Part shown: piece by piece, positions 26,528 through 34,455 of the stretch
Layout of the letters: each line of letters opens with the position of its first letter
How positions within the stretch are numbered: position 1 is the first letter of the stretch
Origin: Psychromonas ossibalaenae ATCC BAA-1528
GTDB lineage: Bacteria; Pseudomonadota; Gammaproteobacteria; Enterobacterales; Psychromonadaceae
Assembly: GCF_000381745.1 (NCBI RefSeq)
Contig: NZ_KB906996.1
Location: 1-58,048, forward strand
Length of the DNA stretch: 58,048 nt
Direction: 5' to 3'
The notes under the pieces: model-generated
What the model saw: only the letters and a program-made list of their open reading frames with translations
Database searches by the model: none
Told to the model about the DNA's origin: nothing
Made by a program: the position numbers and the translations under genes

Positions 26528-28216
26528 TTATGAACATGAAATCTCATCCCAGAACCAGTTAGAAGTGGTTGGTGATTCCCAGATGCCCGGGCTGTTTTTA
26601 GCAATAAAACACTTGCCGTTATGTGTTACTTTATCGCCGTCAGCAGCTATGGTTTCCCCTGCCTGCCACTGGATAAAATCTGATAACACTGGAGCAGGTT
26701 CAGGTGTTGGTTCCGGCGCAGGCTCAGGAGTCGGATCTGGTGTTGGCTCCGGCGCAGGTTCAGGAGTCGGGTCTGGTGTTCCTTCAAGCAGCTTCCATGG
26801 ACCGCCTAAATCCGGCTGATTCCCCTGATTCCACCATTGAGCTTGGTAAGTCGCACCTTTATAAGAAGCCTGGTCTCCGGCTAGATAAACTTTACCTGCA
26901 TCCCATCCGCCCGTTCCGTTATCAGGATCATCCGGATCAGGTATCACCAGATCATCGACCACACGTACCTCCGGCCAGTTGGCATGCGAGCCGTAAAAAT
27001 TAGTGACACATTTCTCATAATCCCCCGGGACCAGCGCAGAATAAGCCGTTTGAAAGCCAACCAGCTCACACTCAAATGACTGGCCTTCCGGGCGGTCTGC
27101 GTAATATTTCCAGTTACCGTCCCAGTTGGTGTACAGCACATCCGTAGCACCATTGAGATTTATGCTTCCATAAGGCGTCTGCTGCCAGCAGGTATTTTTC
27201 TCATCGGACTTATTAGGGATCTGGTAATGTTCAGATAAACCTTCCCAGTAACGGATACGATTAACCGGCTGGCCTTTGCTTTTATTCTGTTCACCACATT
27301 CGATTCCGCCGTTAATCACATTGATTGTTGTACCAAAACCGTAACCGATACCGGCATCGATTTCACGCTGTGAAGGTGTCCAGGTACGGTCAATAACATG
27401 CAGCATTGCAGGTTTAGGCGCCTGAGGTGTCAGGAAGAACCACACAGCAGAAGCCAGATTCAGCCAGGAGTCTGCAACCAGCCCGGGATTATCCAGCAGT
27501 ACTGTGGCATCGCCGTCAAACATCACTTCAGAGAAAGCGCCGTAGTTAAAATGGTAAGACAGCTGCTTAGCACCACGACCGAAATAGCCCTGTCCGGCAG
27601 CGCACGGCCAGCGGGCATTCTGCCAGTCATCTTGGCCGCAGCCTGTTGTGTAACCGGCCTGCCCTTCAGACCACCCCATCTCACGGACATGCACTAAAGC
27701 CTGCTGCCATTCTTCAAGGGCCTGCGGATTATCAGAAGTATTATCTTTAGCAATGTGACCGCCAGTCTCTTGCGAGAAATGCGCAAATGCAGTTACAATT
27801 GACTGCTTACAAATCGCATCTGAGTCGCGACCGTCGCTATACTCACCACAAAATGCCGGGAACTTACCGATGGCACGTAAAAAACGTGTGTAGGTATATT
27901 CCGGCGCAGCCATTTGCGTCAAGAAATCCCACTCACTCTGCGGAAATACCCGTTCAACACGTTTAACGTTTTCAGGATTAGCGGCAGCATCAGGTTCAAT
28001 AGCTTCAACAATATTATTAGTGCGTGTCTGCAGCGCTTTGGCCCAGACATCGTACATCGGGTTAGGCGTTTTGCTGTCTTCTGCCGCTTTTATTTCAACA
28101 CTCGAAACAATATAACCCGCCGGATTGTCCGGATCAGGCTGCGGGCTCATAGCAAAGCTGCTGGATGCAATGCTGCAGCCTATTAATGTCGACAGAAGGG
28201 TTCGTTTAAACATCAA
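26528..28216 (-). CDS. Secreted GH19 chitinase with two chitin-binding modules
   Basis: A 562-residue exported endochitinase. Signal peptide 1-22 (ends SSSFA). Residues about 88-345 form the GH19 catalytic domain: FAHFSQETGGH with the likely acid Glu150, and GRGAKQLSYHFNYGAFS (213-229), a family signature. A CBM5/12-type module follows (about 436-480, WDAGKVYLAGDQASYKGATYQAQWW), then a repetitive Pro-Thr-Glu/Ala linker (about 481-513), then a second, more divergent module (FIQWQAGET...WFWDEISC). Six or more Cys are consistent with periplasmic folding. This equips the cell to attack particulate chitin. A small ORF lies 9 bp upstream. Confidence 0.93.
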   Translation of the reverse strand: MMFKRTLLSTLIGCSIASSSFAMSPQPDPDNPAGYIVSSVEIKAAEDSKTPNPMYDVWAKALQTRTNNIVEAIEPDAAANPENVKRVERVFPQSEWDFLTQMAAPEYTYTRFLRAIGKFPAFCGEYSDGRDSDAICKQSIVTAFAHFSQETGGHIAKDNTSDNPQALEEWQQALVHVREMGWSEGQAGYTTGCGQDDWQNARWPCAAGQGYFGRGAKQLSYHFNYGAFSEVMFDGDATVLLDNPGLVADSWLNLASAVWFFLTPQAPKPAMLHVIDRTWTPSQREIDAGIGYGFGTTINVINGGIECGEQNKSKGQPVNRIRYWEGLSEHYQIPNKSDEKNTCWQQTPYGSINLNGATDVLYTNWDGNWKYYADRPEGQSFECELVGFQTAYSALVPGDYEKCVTNFYGSHANWPEVRVVDDLVIPDPDDPDNGTGGWDAGKVYLAGDQASYKGATYQAQWWNQGNQPDLGGPWKLLEGTPDPTPEPAPEPTPDPTPEPAPEPTPEPAPVLSDFIQWQAGETIAADGDKVTHNGKCFIAKNSPGIWESPTTSNWFWDEISCS

Positions 28217-28225
28217 AGTATTTCC

Positions 28226-28324
28226 TTATTTTGTATGCCGAAGGCGGCATGTTCCATCATTTCCGGCAGGCTCATACCAGCCGGAGCTTTTACATTCAGC
28301 AGTTTTATTTGTTGTATAAGACAT
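28226..28324 (-). CDS. Candidate small Cys-containing ORF upstream of the chitinase
   Basis: A 32-codon frame, MSYTTNKTAECKSSGWYEPA followed by GNDGTCRLRHTK, has AAGG eight bases before its ATG and ends 9 bp before the chitinase start. Its composition (Trp, Tyr, two Cys) is protein-like, but nothing is known of it. It could be a leader peptide coupled to chitinase translation, or chance. The rest of the gap to 28703 shows no gene, hairpin or repeat. Confidence 0.35.
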   Translation of the reverse strand: MSYTTNKTAECKSSGWYEPAGNDGTCRLRHTK

Positions 28325-28703
28325 TTGTATCGCCTTATAAAACAGCAGAATAAAACCATCAGGTCAATATTTAAGCACTTGCGGATTTAATTTATAGCAT
28401 CATAAGAATATTTAGCTCAGCTTTATTTGCGGCGCGCATTATTACTTGTGATCCTGGTCATGAATATTTGACTTTTAGAAAACATGAGTGCCTGCTAACT
28501 GATTCTTTAGTCGGAAATACTGAACCATTGAAAAAAAAAGCATGAGCATCGTAGGAAAACAACCGTTACACCGCGCCGCAAACAAACATCTGAACGCTTA
28601 GATAATTGCGTTTTAAACTCAACAGTCCCATAATTTTCTAAACAGGAAGAGTCCATTACAACTGTATGTTTATTTCTATGCTGAATATATAACGGGTAAC
28701 AAA

Positions 28704-29444
28704 ATGGCGGCACTGAAAAGTATATTATTAATTTTATTGATTGGATTATCAGCAGACCCAGGAAAAGCACAGCAGGTAAAAGCCGTCACAACTAATTTCC
28801 CCCCTTTTCAGATGCTTATTAACGGCCGGATTGTTGGAATGTCTACAGAAATAGTCCGAGAGATGGCTGAAACGGCAGGTATCAGCATAGAAATTTTCAT
28901 GTACCCATGGGCCAGAGCTTATCAGAGCGCATTAAGAGAGGATAATGTGCTCATCTATAACCTGTTAAGAACACCTGAACGAGAAAAACAATTTAAATGG
29001 ATAGGTAAAATAGTGCCCAATGACGTAAATTTCTGGAAATTAAAGTCTCGAAAAGACATTGTTATCCAGAGCCTTGATGATGCAAAAAAATATAGAATAG
29101 GTGTCACTAATATGGACATGAAACACCATTACCTTGTTGCTCAAGGATTTAAAAATATTCAAGTCGTTCCCAAAGATATTCAAAACCTCCGCAAACTCCT
29201 TGCCGGCAGGATTGATCTGCTGCCTTTTTCTAATGAAATTGTTTTAGTCTATCTGGCAAATATAGGCGAACTTGATATATCTAACCTTGAAAAAGCCTAT
29301 TTTCTAGATGAAATATCTTCTGATTTATACGTGGCTTTTAGTTCAGCAACATCAGATACGTTAGTAGAAAAATTTACAGCATCCCTGATCAAAATGAAAA
29401 AAAACGGCAGGTACGAGAAGATAAAGCAAAAATATCTACAGTGA
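28704..29444 (+). CDS. Periplasmic solute-binding protein, family 3-like
   Basis: A 246-residue exported protein of the solute-binding family 3 fold. The signal peptide spans residues 1-22 (ending KAQ-QV). Mature features: VTTNFPPFQMLINGRIVGMSTEIVREMAETAGISIEIFMYPWARAYQSALREDNVLIYNLLRTPEREKQFKWIG, a pattern shared with the protein at 16043 (PWARA, then the R/K-E-xx-F region). Like that gene it has no transporter partner nearby. The ligand is unknown. Confidence 0.8.
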   Translation: MAALKSILLILLIGLSADPGKAQQVKAVTTNFPPFQMLINGRIVGMSTEIVREMAETAGISIEIFMYPWARAYQSALREDNVLIYNLLRTPEREKQFKWIGKIVPNDVNFWKLKSRKDIVIQSLDDAKKYRIGVTNMDMKHHYLVAQGFKNIQVVPKDIQNLRKLLAGRIDLLPFSNEIVLVYLANIGELDISNLEKAYFLDEISSDLYVAFSSATSDTLVEKFTASLIKMKKNGRYEKIKQKYLQ

Positions 29445-29556
29445 GAGAAACGGCGCACATCTGTTCGCTGACCAGTTCAGAAAAATAACAAACCGGCCAG
29501 CGGCACACTAAAACAAATTAGATACAGCCGGGCTTTTATGCATGCGATGACGTTTG

Positions 29557-30195
29557 TTACAAGTAAATTTCTCGTACCGCATCCAACAGTGCGTAATGTA
29601 AGAAACTATCTTTAATGCGGGTGGCCGGATGTAAATAAGAAACGATAAACTTACCGGAACTATATTCCAGATATTGAACTCCCCTGCTGGTTACCTGCCA
29701 CGGCGTATTTTCAAGGCCAAGCGCCCACTTCAACTGTCCGCCGGTACCGCAGCAGACTGTAATGTCTGCAGAATACAATTCGAACTGCTTCTTAATAAGC
29801 AGCCTGCTCTGCTCAAGCATATCATTTGAGTTGTGTGCAGGGGTTGTACCAGAGGATTTCTTTAGGTTAAATGCGGCAATATAATTTAATTCTTTAATGC
29901 GGAACTCTTTGTTTATCGACTGGTATTCTGACCATTCAATATCATCCTGAAGATGACGGATGCCGTGCGTCCATCTGGAAATATTATCCCAGAGCGGTTC
30001 TTTAGCACCTTCTTTGAGAAAACTTCGTAAATCCCGGCAGTCGTCTTTCTTGCCGTTTACATCTTTTAGGACAAAACATATGGAGGGGGTTAATTGTGCA
30101 AATTTATCTTCATCTACCACACCATCTAAAACAAACTTTTTTCGGTCAAATGACCAGGCTTCAAACAGCTTTTTTTCTTTCTGAGAAATATTCAT
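29557..30195 (-). CDS. Hypothetical protein, possibly uracil-DNA-glycosylase superfamily
   Basis: A 212-residue cytoplasmic protein with no signal peptide. The layout - a hydrophobic strand ICFVLKDVNG (about 33-42), a central YIAAFNLKKSSGT, then DITVCCGTGGQ and a C-terminal strand FIVSYLHPATR - resembles the uracil-DNA-glycosylase fold, where the second catalytic loop carries an HP-containing motif. The similarity is by pattern only and glycosylase activity is not implied. It has no operon partners. The 360-bp gap 30196-30555 that follows holds one weak hairpin (30382-30412) and nothing else I can identify. Confidence 0.5.
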   Translation of the reverse strand: MNISQKEKKLFEAWSFDRKKFVLDGVVDEDKFAQLTPSICFVLKDVNGKKDDCRDLRSFLKEGAKEPLWDNISRWTHGIRHLQDDIEWSEYQSINKEFRIKELNYIAAFNLKKSSGTTPAHNSNDMLEQSRLLIKKQFELYSADITVCCGTGGQLKWALGLENTPWQVTSRGVQYLEYSSGKFIVSYLHPATRIKDSFLHYALLDAVREIYL

Positions 30196-30381
30196 AATTT
30201 ACTTATAACAGATAATCAGACTTCTTCGCATTTAAGCGTTTAACTTATAGTTAAGGACTTAAATGATTTTAGAAGTAAATAATACCAACCATACAACGGT
30301 ATGTACTTATTTTTCAAAGAATATCTGCAAAGTTTGTGTTTTTTGTCAATAAACAGTCATCTGGTCATTGTTTTATTGCTC

Positions 30382-30412
30382 TAAAAACGCAATTATTTTA
30401 TCGGCGTTTTTA
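30382..30412 (-). terminator. Possible terminator, TAAAAACGC hairpin
   Basis: TAAAAACGC (30382-30390) and GCGTTTTTA (30404-30412) form a nine-base stem around a 13-base loop, with A/T runs in the outer stem. It lies 144 bp downstream of the DUF3943 gene on the minus strand. Confidence 0.4.
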
Positions 30413-30555
30413 GCTTTCAGAGTATAAATTAATACTCGACCAGATAAGTTAACTGCTCAAAAGTCAAAAATGGGCAAGCAGACATTCACAGTATTAAGGA
30501 AAAATTTTGCTCCCCAGTCATTATATAAGGAGGGCACAGCAGCCCCTTATCTACT

Positions 30556-31956
30556 TTATAAAGACCACTCTCCTCTGCCGAAACGATAAATAAGTGAAGT
30601 ACTTATCTGGCTTTCTCTGGTATTAGTGCTGGTACTGTAATAATTAGACCAGCCAGCTTCAAGCGCCCAGTTATTATCTAATTTATAGTGTAAACCTAAG
30701 CCCGCATTGATTTGGAAAGTTTTATCATCTCGATCTTCATCAAACATGATTTCCCCAATACCCGCAGTAAGAAAAGGCCTCAAGTCTGATTCAGCATACA
30801 GATAATACAGCATGTCTAAACCATAGTTTTCATACTTAACAGTTTGATCGCTTTGTTTACCTTTTAAATCTGCAGTGCTGTAGTTTAAACGTGTAGAAAA
30901 ACGTCGAGTGAAATATAAACCCAGTGACCACTGGTAACCATAATCATCCGTTAATCCCCAGCTGTTATCGGGGTTCACATAAACACCACCAACACTAAAA
31001 CCGATAATACCGGTATCAACGGGATCAACTGGACTGTTTGTATACGAAGATCTTTCTCTGCTTTTACCACTTATACCAGGTAATGCTTTGCTGTCTCCTG
31101 AGCCGTACATATAACGGACTGTAAAACCCACCTGATTATCGACAGTTTCATCGTAAGGTGATTTCACCTGCTGATAAGTAAAATATCCCGTACCTGCTTT
31201 AATAATATCCTGACCAACCAGGTAATTGAAATTGCGCCCAAGAGAGTCCACCGGATCAAGTAAAAACAACGATGTATTGCCTAATGCTTCCGAGCCTAAC
31301 ACTGTGCCGCCGTTAGCCCAGATTTCTTTTTCTGTATTAAAAGCCCATTCCCCGTATGCCCAGCCAAGAACTGGGGTAACGACTAAATCTTGAATGGATG
31401 GAACTTCGGCAAATGCTTCAATACCGTATTCCCAATAAAATGTAGACATCATAAATGAATATAAAAATGCATCCCATTGACGATATCCTGATTTACGTGC
31501 TGCCTGGTAATATACCCCGCCAAAATATCCGTGACCGACAACATTAATATACCAGTCATCACGATCCCAGACAGGACCTGCTTTAACATTCTCAAGCCAT
31601 TTTGCACCTAAGTTATTGTCACGACTAGAATCATCCCAGTTTGTCACCGATTCCGGCATTAATGCTAAAGCACCGATCACCGCAAAGCCATAACCAAATA
31701 TCGAGTAAGTCTGCGAAAGTAAACGATCTGAATCTTCTCCATTCTCGGCATTAAACAATGACACCCGATAGGGGCTGTCATAAAAGCTCGGAGTTATCTG
31801 TTTTTCTTCCCATGCAGAGTTAGTTGGCTTGACTTGATAAGGCCCCTCCTCACCATTATTTTCCTGTGCATAAAGACAGCTTGATGCATAAAACAGACAA
31901 AAACAGACTGTATTTTTGAGTAACCTATTAGCATTGTTTCTATTTTGAATCAGCAC
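30556..31956 (-). CDS. DUF3943 outer membrane protein
   Basis: A 466-residue exported protein with a signal peptide (cut near CLYA-QE). Residues about 120-225 match DUF3943: VVGHGYFGGVYYQAARKSGYRQWDAFLYSFMMSTFYWEYGIEAF and PVLGWAYGEW. The remainder (about 240-466) has alternating hydrophobic and polar residues and ends in a strand closing with aromatic-rich YRFGRGEWSL, fitting an outer membrane beta-barrel. The role of the family is unknown; a link to lipid or envelope function is often assumed without proof. It stands alone. Confidence 0.78.
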   Translation of the reverse strand: MLIQNRNNANRLLKNTVCFCLFYASSCLYAQENNGEEGPYQVKPTNSAWEEKQITPSFYDSPYRVSLFNAENGEDSDRLLSQTYSIFGYGFAVIGALALMPESVTNWDDSSRDNNLGAKWLENVKAGPVWDRDDWYINVVGHGYFGGVYYQAARKSGYRQWDAFLYSFMMSTFYWEYGIEAFAEVPSIQDLVVTPVLGWAYGEWAFNTEKEIWANGGTVLGSEALGNTSLFLLDPVDSLGRNFNYLVGQDIIKAGTGYFTYQQVKSPYDETVDNQVGFTVRYMYGSGDSKALPGISGKSRERSSYTNSPVDPVDTGIIGFSVGGVYVNPDNSWGLTDDYGYQWSLGLYFTRRFSTRLNYSTADLKGKQSDQTVKYENYGLDMLYYLYAESDLRPFLTAGIGEIMFDEDRDDKTFQINAGLGLHYKLDNNWALEAGWSNYYSTSTNTRESQISTSLIYRFGRGEWSL

Positions 31957-32044
31957 GACAAATAATCCTTTAATTGTTGCTGTTAGTATCTGCCATAAAA
32001 AACTATCAATTTACACCAAAACCAAATCCGTATAAAAAGTATAT

Positions 32045-32208
32045 TATACCAATCGGATTAAGTATGTGATCTACTTTTTGCGTAGGAAAAACTGCTTAGT
32101 TCAAGGCGTAAATTGATGTAAATGGTTGTTCCCTTTACGAAATTTACAACGAAGAAATAAGCTGTTTTAACCAGTAAAACTGATCAGCTATTTATTCCGA
32201 TTGGTATT
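32045..32208. mobile_element. MITE-like element with TATACCAATCGGA ends
   Basis: The 164-bp element begins TATACCAATCGGATTAA and ends TTATTCCGATTGGTATT; the inverted repeats continue imperfectly for about 30 bp on each side (with TGATC and TTTT positions shared). There is no coding capacity. A solo or decayed end of the same type lies at 44306-44342. The remainder of 31957-32330 shows nothing. Confidence 0.75.
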
Positions 32209-32330
32209 AGAACACAATCAGATAAAGCTAGCTGGCAGATATAGATAAACAGCGACAGCTGAGCATGCAAAAATCATAGAGGCAGAACGCAGATAACGTT
32301 CCACATCTGTTTTGCTTCTTTATTCCTGCT

Positions 32331-33452
32331 TTATAGCATCTGCGGCCCTGGCCGCACAGGTAACGGCGGACGACCTGCTTTTTTAGGAACTGCAGGCATT
32401 TTCAGACCCACGCCCAGCGCACGAGGATCTATATTTCGATCGAGACGGCCTTTGTGCTGAACACCGACAAAAAAAGCACCGAGCAGCCCCCAGAGCCCTT
32501 GTTTCTCCATAAACTCTTTCCACATCTGAGCCGGCCCGATTTTGAATATTTTGTCATGGGCATGCATCGTTGCCGCTGCCAGAGTTCCTTCCTGCTTGAC
32601 GGAAGCGTACAGAACGGCATTCACGAAATGGGAGCAGACTACCCGCTGCTGCAGAACATTGCTCTGCCCCTTCTTCTGATGGCGACGGTCATCTGACTGC
32701 AGATCAAACTGGGTCTTGGTCTGGACCTGGGGCTGCCCCGAGGCCGAGACAGGGCCCAGTAACACGGATCCTGCATGCGGAATAATCGCTACTGTGGCTA
32801 AATCCCATACGGGATATTTAACGAGGAAATCAATTTTATGATCCCGCAGCCCAAAACGGGCTGATTTTGCTTTTTCTGCAGTTTCAGCAATACGCGGACC
32901 ATAGTGCCTGCTGCGTAGAACCAGATCATAATGCTCCCTTTTATGTACAGGGGTTTTCACCAAGCCCATAGAACCAATTTCAATGACAGACCCATTGCTA
33001 TAAATACCTACATGCTGCAGGACCATGGTGGAACATCCTATATTAATTTCTTGGTTGGGGAGCTGACGGTGCCTGAAATCCTGTAAGTCCTGGGCTGCGG
33101 AAATAGTAGTTTGAAGAGCTCCCCGCTGATCGATACCACGAGGAACCCAGCGAAAAAGGATATCCCCGTCCCGCAGCTGGAGGTGCTCCGCACTGCTCAA
33201 AGTTAGCTCGGCCATCACTTCATGCGCAAGTTCCGGCCCGTGGCGAGAAGCAAACTCTTTAGGGTGCTTTATTGACCAGTTGATTACTGAATCGCGTAAA
33301 TCAATTAACAGGTGATTACTCAATGCAGAGCATACAGCTGACCTGCTGTGGTGCAGCTGCAGCTTCTTGAAAACATCCTTTAGTTCTTTGCTCTTAACGT
33401 GCCCGGTGCCACGATAAGCATCTTTTTTAAACTGCTCAGTGCTGCGGATCAT
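32331..33452 (-). CDS. Putative permuted papain-fold (NlpC/P60/LRAT-like) protein
   Basis: A 373-residue protein without signal peptide or membrane segment, started at the ATG at 33452, which has GAGG eight bases upstream; the frame is open to 33536 but shows no ribosome-binding site there. In the centre LQHVGIYSNGSVIEIG holds a candidate catalytic His147, and 126 residues later VCSHFVNAVLYAS holds a candidate Cys273. The order His then Cys, the GDILFRW segment before them, and HVGIY are the pattern of circularly permuted NlpC/P60 enzymes. Substrate is unknown: peptidoglycan, lipid or protein are all possible. The C-terminal 30 residues are Pro- and basic-rich. It is isolated between non-coding gaps. 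Confidence 0.6.
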   Translation of the reverse strand: MIRSTEQFKKDAYRGTGHVKSKELKDVFKKLQLHHSRSAVCSALSNHLLIDLRDSVINWSIKHPKEFASRHGPELAHEVMAELTLSSAEHLQLRDGDILFRWVPRGIDQRGALQTTISAAQDLQDFRHRQLPNQEINIGCSTMVLQHVGIYSNGSVIEIGSMGLVKTPVHKREHYDLVLRSRHYGPRIAETAEKAKSARFGLRDHKIDFLVKYPVWDLATVAIIPHAGSVLLGPVSASGQPQVQTKTQFDLQSDDRRHQKKGQSNVLQQRVVCSHFVNAVLYASVKQEGTLAAATMHAHDKIFKIGPAQMWKEFMEKQGLWGLLGAFFVGVQHKGRLDRNIDPRALGVGLKMPAVPKKAGRPPLPVRPGPQML

Positions 33453-33766
33453 ATTAGTACCTCTAATATACGTTGATCTCGTGAGAACATCTGCGAATAA
33501 CGGCTTATTAGTCATCCGATTATATGTATTAACCATCTAAGGTTCATAATAGACTAAAAATTAAATCAACTAATGAGTTGTATAAATTTATACAAAAATA
33601 ATAAGTCGATGAATGTACTTAAGAAAACAGGTGCAGTGATATAAAAATAAAAGTAAGAGGGCCGGGTTATTAAAGGAAACCTTGAGAAGAATAATTCTAT
33701 ACATTGTCAATCTATTAACACTACCGGCTACTTACCTATAGATATAATACGAGCATAAATCGATAA

Positions 33767-33808
33767 AGCAGCTTACCCTGTACACCTAAAGTGCACGCAT
33801 AAGCTGCT
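33767..33808 (-). terminator. Possible terminator of the carbohydrate operon
   Basis: AGCAGCTTA (33767-33775) and TAAGCTGCT (33800-33808) form a nine-base stem with further pairing inside (GTGCAC/GTACAC region). It lies 17 bp downstream of the last gene of the minus-strand operon. The T run is weak. Confidence 0.55.
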
Positions 33809-33825
33809 CTTTTAATAAACAGCGT

Positions 33826-34443
33826 TTAAAGCATGAAGAACATCAGAACAACTAATGCTAAACCGCCTAAAACGAACACAGGATAGGCTTTATCACTCAG
33901 ATCCGCAGCTTGAACCTCCTCATTGGGTGCAGCTGGATCCGCTTCGTTACTGTCGCTTTCAACACTGCCACAGCTCTCTTCACTGTCCTGGCCGCCGGAA
34001 AACAGATCCATTACCTGCTGTGCATTTTTACTTTCTAAAAGGCGCTCTCGAAAGTCATCATCCACTAATGACGAGGTCAATGTTGTTAATAATGCCATAT
34101 GCGTTGAACCGGCTTGTGCGGGCGGTATCGCTAACAGAAAAATCATATTAACGGGTTCATCACCGTCTAATCCCTGCCACGGCAGCTCACTTTTCAACAG
34201 TGCACAGGCAAAAACCGGCGCTCTTACCGCTTCAGATTTACCATGAGGCACAGCAAGATATTCCCCAAGAGCCGTCGGACCTTCTTCTTCACGCTTCATA
34301 ACAGCATCAAGAAACTGCTGCCTGTCGCTTAATTTACCTGACTCTGTCAGTTTATCGGTCAAAGCTTCAATTGCTTCAATGCGGCTGCTGAACTCAACAT
34401 CAAGCATGATCAGATCAGGTGTAGTTAATTCAGATAATTTCAT
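33826..34443 (-). CDS. PTS EIIA, fructose type, with C-terminal membrane anchor
   Basis: A 205-residue phosphotransferase component. Residues 1-145 are a fructose/mannitol-family EIIA with the phosphorylated histidine in GEYLAVPHGKS (His67). An acidic, low-complexity linker (about 150-184, rich in Glu, Asp and Ser) leads to a single hydrophobic helix covering the last 20 residues, so the protein looks tail-anchored in the inner membrane. EIIA domains are normally soluble or fused to EIIB/EIIC. It is the last gene of the operon, 12 bp after the GH13 gene, and should feed the EIIBC encoded upstream. Confidence 0.87.
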   Translation of the reverse strand: MKLSELTTPDLIMLDVEFSSRIEAIEALTDKLTESGKLSDRQQFLDAVMKREEEGPTALGEYLAVPHGKSEAVRAPVFACALLKSELPWQGLDGDEPVNMIFLLAIPPAQAGSTHMALLTTLTSSLVDDDFRERLLESKNAQQVMDLFSGGQDSEESCGSVESDSNEADPAAPNEEVQAADLSDKAYPVFVLGGLALVVLMFFML

Positions 34444-34455
34444 TTTATGCCCTTC

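Noticed and set aside
26700..26790. Short direct repeats that might be a CRISPR or minisatellite
   Set aside because: They encode the PEPTPDP-type linker in frame; no spacer structure is present, and no CRISPR array was seen in the window.
26565..26819. Gly/Ser/Val-rich plus-strand frame with repeats
   Set aside because: It is the antisense of the Pro-Thr-Glu linker of the chitinase; the repetitive codons of the linker create it.
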